Of a DNA stretch of 9,164 nt, positions 5,078-9,164 are shown in pieces. A model generated the notes under the pieces. The model was not told the origin of the DNA. It did not search any database and saw only the letters and a program-made list of their open reading frames with translations. Each line of letters opens with the position of its first letter. Position 1 is the stretch's first letter. The translations under genes and the position numbers were made by a program. Origin of the DNA: an uncultured Bacilli bacterium (GTDB lineage: Bacteria > Bacillota_I > Bacilli_A > RF39 > UBA660); assembly GCA_947625315.1 (NCBI GenBank), contig CANQOE010000037.1, positions 1-9,164 of the forward strand, written 5' to 3'.

Positions 5078-7048
5078 TTATTCTTCAGTATCTTTTAAAA
5101 TTTCTTCTAGTTCTTCTTTAGTCATTTTAGTATAGCCCTTAATACCCTTAATTTTAGCTTGTTCTTTTAATTCTTCTAAAGTAACATCGGGAATATCATC
5201 AACTATTTTGCCAGTTTTAACTAAAGAATCAATTTGTTCTTTAGTTAAAGTTTCTCTTTCAACTAGAGAATCGGCAAGAAGATGAACTAGTTTTTCGTTT
5301 TCTTTTAATATCTTTTGGGCACTCTTATAACATTCATCAACAATTTTACGAACTTCTTCATCAATTTCGTGAGCAACTTTATCAGAGAAGTTTTGCGTTT
5401 TGCCATAATCGCGACCTAAGAAAACACTGTCGGATTTTTGTTCATATTGAATGGGACCTAAATCACTCATACCATATTCGGTAACCATAGAACGAGCAAT
5501 ATTGGTGGCTTTTTTAAAGTCATCAGAAGCTCCTGTAGTTATTTCATTTAAGAACATCTCTTCACTAACTCGGCCACCTAGTAAACCAGTAATTTGAGCA
5601 ATTAATTCTTTTTTGGTTAAAATAGCAATTTTTTCTTCGCGAGGAAGCATCATGGTATATCCACCGGCGATACCACGTGGAATAATCGTTATTTTATGAA
5701 CTTCATTAGCATCCTCAAGTTTTAAGCCAATTACCGCATGACCAGCTTCATGAATAGCCACTAAACGTTTTTCTTTATCCGTAATTTTACGACTTACTTT
5801 AGCAGGGCCCATTAATACCCGGTCAGTTGCTTCATCAATTTCGTCCATAGTTATAGCTTCTTTATTACGACGAACGGCAAGTAAAGCGGCTTCATTAAGT
5901 AAGTTCTCTAAATCGGCTCCGGAAAAACCAGGAGTTCTTAAACTTAAATTGCGCAGATTGACATCTTTACCTAATATTTTATTTTTAGAATGAACTTTAA
6001 GAATTGCTTCACGTTCTTGAGAGTCTGGTAAACTAACAGTTACTTGACGGTCAAAACGACCAGGACGAAGTAAAGCTGGGTCTAAGACATCTGGACGGTT
6101 AGTCGCGGCCATGATAATTATACCTTCATTTTCACCAAAGCCATCCATTTCGGTTAATAATTGGTTTAGAGTTTGTTCTCTTTCATCATGTCCGCCACCT
6201 AAACCAGTTCCTCTTTGACGACCTACAGCATCAATTTCATCGATAAAGATTAAGCATGGAGCACTTCTTTTAGCATCTTTAAACATTTCCCGAACGCGAC
6301 TTGCCCCAATACCGACGAATAATTCCACAAAATCTGAACCACTTATATAGAAGAATGGAACATTAGCTTCACCCGCAACAGCGCGAGCAAGGAGAGTTTT
6401 ACCAGTTCCGGGAGGGCCGACAAGTAAAACACCTTTAGGAATACGGGCTCCTAATTTTTGGAATTTCTTTGGATTTTTAAGGAAATCAATTAATTCTTTA
6501 ACTTCTTCTTTTTCTTCTTTTAAACCAGCAACATCACTAAATTTAGCTTGATGTTTATCATCACTTAATTTAGCCCGACTTTTACCAAAGTCCATAGAAC
6601 CTTTATTAGTACTAGCTAATTTACTAAATAAAATGTATGAAATAACAACTAAGATAATTAATGGTAAAACTTGAACAATAATATAAAGAATAGTACTAGA
6701 ACCAGGATCTGATTCTGTTTGATATTCTTTTATTTCATTTACTTTAATATATTCCTCAATAGCTTCAATTTGAGGTTCAATAGCCTTAGCTTCAAAAGTT
6801 TCATTTTCTTTATAATCTTTTAATTTACCAGTTAAATAGTAAACACTTTCATTACTTTTAGGCATTATAACTATTTCCGTAACTTCATTTTTAGCTAAAG
6901 CCTCTAATAATTCACCAGTAGTTAAATCATTTACTTTGTTAGTTCCTAAATTTAATATAAAGAAAGTAACACCTATTATTATTAATAAAATTAAATAAGG
7001 TAAAAAATTACGAAAGGCATTATTTCTTTTAACTTCTTTTATTTTCAT
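5078..7048 (-). CDS. ftsH: FtsH, ATP-dependent membrane zinc metalloprotease
   Basis: The 656-residue protein has the full FtsH architecture. A membrane helix (about 14-35) is followed by an extracytoplasmic domain (about 36-117), a second membrane helix (about 118-142) and an AAA+ module. The module has Walker A GPPGTGKT (211-218), pore-loop FVG (244-246), Walker B LIFIDE (266-271) and a second region of homology AATNRPD...RPGRFDR (about 314-334). The protease domain has zinc motif HEAGH (433-437) with the probable third ligand Asp510. FtsH forms membrane hexamers that extract and degrade membrane and regulatory proteins. The start is fixed by GAGGAGG upstream of the ATG, and the ATG overlaps the tilS stop (ATGA), implying coupled translation. 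Unusual: after a normal FtsH end, residues about 622-651 (LEELKEQAKIKGIKGYTKMTKEELEEIL) resemble a Rho_N/SAP-like helical motif. The tail reads in frame to the stop. Confidence 0.97.
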   Translation of the reverse strand: MKIKEVKRNNAFRNFLPYLILLIIIGVTFFILNLGTNKVNDLTTGELLEALAKNEVTEIVIMPKSNESVYYLTGKLKDYKENETFEAKAIEPQIEAIEEYIKVNEIKEYQTESDPGSSTILYIIVQVLPLIILVVISYILFSKLASTNKGSMDFGKSRAKLSDDKHQAKFSDVAGLKEEKEEVKELIDFLKNPKKFQKLGARIPKGVLLVGPPGTGKTLLARAVAGEANVPFFYISGSDFVELFVGIGASRVREMFKDAKRSAPCLIFIDEIDAVGRQRGTGLGGGHDEREQTLNQLLTEMDGFGENEGIIIMAATNRPDVLDPALLRPGRFDRQVTVSLPDSQEREAILKVHSKNKILGKDVNLRNLSLRTPGFSGADLENLLNEAALLAVRRNKEAITMDEIDEATDRVLMGPAKVSRKITDKEKRLVAIHEAGHAVIGLKLEDANEVHKITIIPRGIAGGYTMMLPREEKIAILTKKELIAQITGLLGGRVSEEMFLNEITTGASDDFKKATNIARSMVTEYGMSDLGPIQYEQKSDSVFLGRDYGKTQNFSDKVAHEIDEEVRKIVDECYKSAQKILKENEKLVHLLADSLVERETLTKEQIDSLVKTGKIVDDIPDVTLEELKEQAKIKGIKGYTKMTKEELEEILKDTEE

Positions 7049-8370
7049 ATATTTTCCTCCTCATATAAAAGTATTATATCATATATTCCTGTAATTGGAA
7101 TATCAAATTGTGATTTTTTTACACCACATATCCATAAAATATTATTAGCACTGTCAGTTACAATAGGAATTAAATCCCGTTTTTCTTGAGGTATTTTCGC
7201 ATCTATTAAGATATCTTTAATCTTTTTAGAACCATTTAAGTTTTTAATAACCATTTTATCCCCAATATGGCGCGAACGAACTATTAAGGGTAATTTTAAA
7301 TCTTGACTATTAAGTCTTAAACAATAATTGCTTTTTAAATTGCTAGAAGCAACTTTTTTAACTTTACCTAAAGGAGTAATAACTTTTGTTGTTAATTCTA
7401 AATTATAATCCTTAATATTTTTAGTTTGGCCAATTTTAAATTTATTATAGCTTTTAATAGCCATAAAATCTTTAGGTAAAGGAACCGAACCATTAGCAAT
7501 TGAACTTCGTATTAATTTTATTATGGAAGTTGTATTTTTATCACTAACTAAAAATAAGTCGGTAGGATATAAAATACGTAATTCTTCTTCAATTAGTTTT
7601 CTTAAAATAAAATCATCAAAACTTTGTAAAGTCGAAATTTCATATTCCCCATTAACTTTATATTTTTGCATTAAACTAGTAACATAATTAGTAATAAAAT
7701 TATTAGCTAAAGTTAATTCTTGAGAGAATTTGTAAAATTTTTGGTGAACTTGGGGATTTTCTTTTTTTAGAAAAGGTAATAAATATTTGCGATACCTATT
7801 GCGGGTATATTCATCAGAATAATTGCTAGCATCCACATAATATTTTAAAGAATGTTCAGCCATATAGTCCTCTATTTCTTTTTTAGTGACACTAAGAAGA
7901 GGACGAAGTAATTCATAATTAACCATAGGGATTTCTTTTTGAATGCCAGCATAACCTTTTAGAGAACTACCTCGAACTAAACGCATCATAATTGTTTCGA
8001 TTAAATCATCACCATGATGAGCCGTCATTAAGTAGTTCGCGTGATATTTTAAAACTAATTTATTTAAAAAAGCATATCTTCTTTGACGCGCATAACTTTC
8101 CAAGTTATCTTGATTATATTCTTTTATTTCGTGATATTCATAAATCAAATGATATTTTTTAGCATAACTTTCGACAAATTCCGCTTCTTCTTCACTTTGA
8201 AGTCGCAGTTTATGATTAACATGGGCCACAATTAGGGTTAAATTATATTGGTCTTTTAATGTTAAGCATAAATTTAATAAACACATTGAATCAGCCCCAC
8301 CAGAAGTTGCTAAAATAATAACATCATTGGGTTTTAATTTATTTTTTAAATATTTTAAAACTTCATTCAT
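7045..8370 (-). CDS. tilS: tRNA(Ile)-lysidine synthase TilS
   Basis: The 441-residue protein converts C34 of the CAU-anticodon tRNA-Ile to lysidine using ATP and lysine, so that it reads AUA. The N-terminal PP-loop ATPase motif is SGGADS (23-28), followed by VAHVNHKLR and TAHHGDDLIET (about 116-126), then the RLVRGSSLKGYAGI and DASNY...RNRYRKYLLP segments typical of TilS. A C-terminal TilS_C domain spans about 364-425 (RHIGDKM...KKIKDILIDAKIP...WICGVKKSQF). Length is close to B. subtilis TilS. An in-frame GTG at 8385 would add 5 residues, but the sequence GTGGAG there is the ribosome binding site for the ATG at 8370 and the predicted transcript starts next to it, so the ATG is chosen. In B. 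subtilis hprT lies between tilS and ftsH; here tilS and ftsH overlap directly. Confidence 0.96.
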   Translation of the reverse strand: MNEVLKYLKNKLKPNDVIILATSGGADSMCLLNLCLTLKDQYNLTLIVAHVNHKLRLQSEEEAEFVESYAKKYHLIYEYHEIKEYNQDNLESYARQRRYAFLNKLVLKYHANYLMTAHHGDDLIETIMMRLVRGSSLKGYAGIQKEIPMVNYELLRPLLSVTKKEIEDYMAEHSLKYYVDASNYSDEYTRNRYRKYLLPFLKKENPQVHQKFYKFSQELTLANNFITNYVTSLMQKYKVNGEYEISTLQSFDDFILRKLIEEELRILYPTDLFLVSDKNTTSIIKLIRSSIANGSVPLPKDFMAIKSYNKFKIGQTKNIKDYNLELTTKVITPLGKVKKVASSNLKSNYCLRLNSQDLKLPLIVRSRHIGDKMVIKNLNGSKKIKDILIDAKIPQEKRDLIPIVTDSANNILWICGVKKSQFDIPITGIYDIILLYEEENI

Positions 8371-8393
8371 ATCTTTTTTCTCCACGCTTTAAT

Positions 8394-8422
8394 ATTTTAT
8401 CGCATTATGAAAAGAAGTTCAA
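8394..8422 (-). promoter_or_regulatory. putative sigma-A promoter of tilS-ftsH
   Basis: On the minus strand TTGAAC (8417-8422) and TAAAAT (8394-8399) are 17 bp apart. Transcription would start near 8387, giving a leader of about 17 nt that carries GGAG before the tilS ATG. It probably drives both tilS and ftsH. Confidence 0.65.
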
Positions 8423-8437
8423 GTATATTTAGCAAAG

Positions 8438-8456
8438 AAAAAGAACTAAATTAGCT
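8438..8456 (-). terminator. weak candidate terminator after toxN
   Basis: On the minus strand AGCTA and TAGTT form a 5-bp stem with a G-U pair and 3-nt loop, followed by CTTTTTC. It sits 12 nt past the toxN stop and just before the tilS promoter. The place is right but the stem is weak, so read-through into tilS is possible. Confidence 0.3.
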
Positions 8457-8467
8457 TGGTTTATTTA

Positions 8468-8980
8468 TTAAACTGCAACTGATTTATATTCTTGACATTT
8501 TTCTTCTAATAATTTAAAATTGCAACATCTTCTTTTTATGTTTTCTCTTAATGTATTATTAATATATTTAGAATATAATTTAAAACTGCGATTTAGAACT
8601 TCTTGTTTATATTCATTTAACCAAATAAATTGACTTTTTAATAATTCTTGATAATTTTTATCTTTTTTAGAAACATTTTTTGCATTTAAGTCAATTAAAG
8701 TATAATTGCCTTCTAATACTGGTAGCATATTATTAAAATTTATGGCTCCTAAAGTTCCGCGGTCAATTTTATAAAAGTCTAGAGTATTGTGCATTTTTAA
8801 ATGTTTAGGTTTAGGACTAGATAAAGGCGCAAAATATAACATATTTTTAATGTTAAATAATACTCCAACAAAAGGTCGTAGTTCTTTTTTATCTTTATTA
8901 TAAGGTACTCTTTTATCAAATTTTCTTAAGAAATCGCAATAATTAGTATCTATTTTTACTAATAATAATTTTTGTTCCAT
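8468..8980 (-). CDS. toxN: ToxN/AbiQ-family endoribonuclease, toxin of a type III toxin-antitoxin system
   Basis: At 170 residues the length matches ToxN and AbiQ. From memory of ToxN of Pectobacterium atrosepticum, several blocks align. YCDFLRKFDKRVP (14-26) matches its YIKYLKEFDDKVP, and FAPLSSPK (50-57) its LAPLTSPK, the active-site loop with adjacent Thr/Ser and a Lys. GAINFNNMLPV (78-88) matches GLINLKFMIPI, and CNFKLLEEK (153-161) matches CNFSLLEEK. These toxins cut mRNA at A-rich sites, are held inactive by a repeated pseudoknot RNA, and abort phage infection. The upstream DNA has exactly such a repeat array with a terminator between, which supports the assignment independently. GAAGGGGG precedes the ATG at good spacing. 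The protein has no signal peptide or membrane segment. A consensus promoter lies between the terminator and this gene, which is atypical. Key residues appear intact, so it is probably active. Confidence 0.9.
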   Translation of the reverse strand: MEQKLLLVKIDTNYCDFLRKFDKRVPYNKDKKELRPFVGVLFNIKNMLYFAPLSSPKPKHLKMHNTLDFYKIDRGTLGAINFNNMLPVLEGNYTLIDLNAKNVSKKDKNYQELLKSQFIWLNEYKQEVLNRSFKLYSKYINNTLRENIKRRCCNFKLLEEKCQEYKSVAV

Positions 8981-9016
8981 AATTTAGCCCCCTTCTTTGG
9001 CTTTTTATCTAAATTA

Positions 9017-9046
9017 ATTATATCATAGAAATATACAATATGTCAA
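9017..9046 (-). promoter_or_regulatory. consensus sigma-A promoter directly upstream of toxN
   Basis: On the minus strand a perfect TTGACA (9041-9046) and a perfect TATAAT (9017-9022) are 18 bp apart. Transcription would start near 9010 and give a leader of about 30 nt that includes the toxN ribosome binding site. It lies downstream of the ToxI terminator, so it would make toxN mRNA without the antitoxin RNA. Confidence 0.75.
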
Positions 9047-9048
9047 AC

Positions 9049-9074
9049 AAAAAAGAACTAGAATAAACTAGTTC
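9049..9074 (-). terminator. intrinsic terminator between the ToxI repeats and toxN
   Basis: A perfect 7-bp stem, GAACTAG (9055-9061) and CTAGTTC (9068-9074), has a 6-nt loop. On the minus strand it is followed at once by six T (9049-9054), then GTTT. Its position between repeat array and toxin gene is the hallmark of type III loci, where it limits toxin mRNA relative to antitoxin RNA. Confidence 0.85.
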
Positions 9075-9164
9075 CAATATCTTTTTTAGCTCCCGATTTA
9101 TGGCTGGGTACACCGCTTTTTTAACTCCCGATTTATGGCTGGGTACACCGCTTTTTTAACTCCC
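9055..9164 (-). ncRNA. toxI: ToxI-type antitoxin RNA precursor (partial, 5' end outside window)
   Basis: The repeat array and following terminator read as a non-coding antitoxin RNA on the minus strand. In each 35-nt unit (numbered 5' to 3' on the RNA) G2-G3 can pair with C13-C14, optionally extended by U4-G12. The loop bases C8-C10 can pair with G22-G24, which is an H-type pseudoknot. The unit ends in U-U-A6-G, a plausible site for cutting by the toxin, as known ToxN enzymes cut within A-rich tails of their repeats. The assignment follows from position, repeat length and foldability together. The promoter and any further units lie beyond the right edge. Confidence 0.82.
9081..9164 (-). repeat. 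tandem direct repeats, 35-nt period, at least 2.4 copies
   Basis: Copies occupy 9081-9115, 9116-9150 and 9151-9164 (cut by the window end), head to tail without spacers. The first two differ at one base: 9089 is G where 9124 is A, which in the RNA gives GAGC in the copy nearest toxN instead of GAGU. The third is identical over its visible 14 bases. The period equals the 35 nt of the AbiQ antitoxin and is close to the 34 and 36 nt of other ToxI arrays. Confidence 0.95.

Noticed and set aside
5078..7048. Mycoplasma-type genetic code (TGA as Trp)
   Set aside because: tilS ends with TGA exactly at the family's expected C-terminus, no internal TGA is needed in any gene, and Trp codons are TGG.
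8371..8385. GTG-initiated 5-residue extension of tilS
   Set aside because: GTGGAG here is the ribosome binding site for the ATG at 8370, and the predicted transcript starts right beside the GTG.
9081..9164. CRISPR array
   Set aside because: Repeats are head to tail with no spacers, and a ToxN gene and terminator follow; a type III antitoxin array explains it better.

Overview
The window is AT-rich DNA from a low-GC Gram-positive-type bacterium. The core genes (whiA, yvcK/glmR, ftsH, tilS), AGGAGG-type ribosome binding sites and TTGACA/TATAAT promoters point to Bacillota, class Bacilli. An uncultured, small-genome gut lineage near the Erysipelotrichales or the RF39 group is my guess, but no marker here settles it. 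TGA ends tilS and Trp is read from TGG, so the code is the standard bacterial one and not the Mycoplasma code. Genes are tightly packed and several share their ends.

Layout, left to right. Positions 1-143 hold two divergent promoters. A + strand Fic-fold protein (144-1049) follows, with the expected catalytic His replaced by Gln. On the - strand come whiA and yvcK, overlapping by 44 nt, then a membrane-anchored multidomain surface protein. A small + strand ribbon-helix-helix regulator lies behind a promoter that overlaps one arm of a 12-bp inverted repeat. It converges on ftsH, and the two share a bidirectional terminator. Upstream of ftsH and overlapping it by 4 nt is tilS. The FtsH carries a Rho_N/SAP-like tail.

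The most notable locus is at the right edge: a type III toxin-antitoxin system of the ToxIN/AbiQ family on the - strand. It consists of a ToxN-like endoribonuclease (8468-8980) preceded by an intrinsic terminator and a tandem array of 35-nt repeats (9081 to the window end). Each repeat can be drawn as a small H-type pseudoknot followed by an A-rich tail, as in known ToxI antitoxin RNAs. Unlike the textbook arrangement, a near-perfect sigma-A promoter lies between the antitoxin terminator and the toxin gene.

Functionally, the core genes cover cell-envelope/central-carbon control (YvcK), cell division or chromosome control (WhiA), membrane protein quality control (FtsH) and tRNA-Ile decoding (TilS). 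The Fic protein, surface protein, RHH regulator and ToxIN are accessory. Intrinsic terminators followed at once by promoters recur, so most units appear to be transcribed independently.
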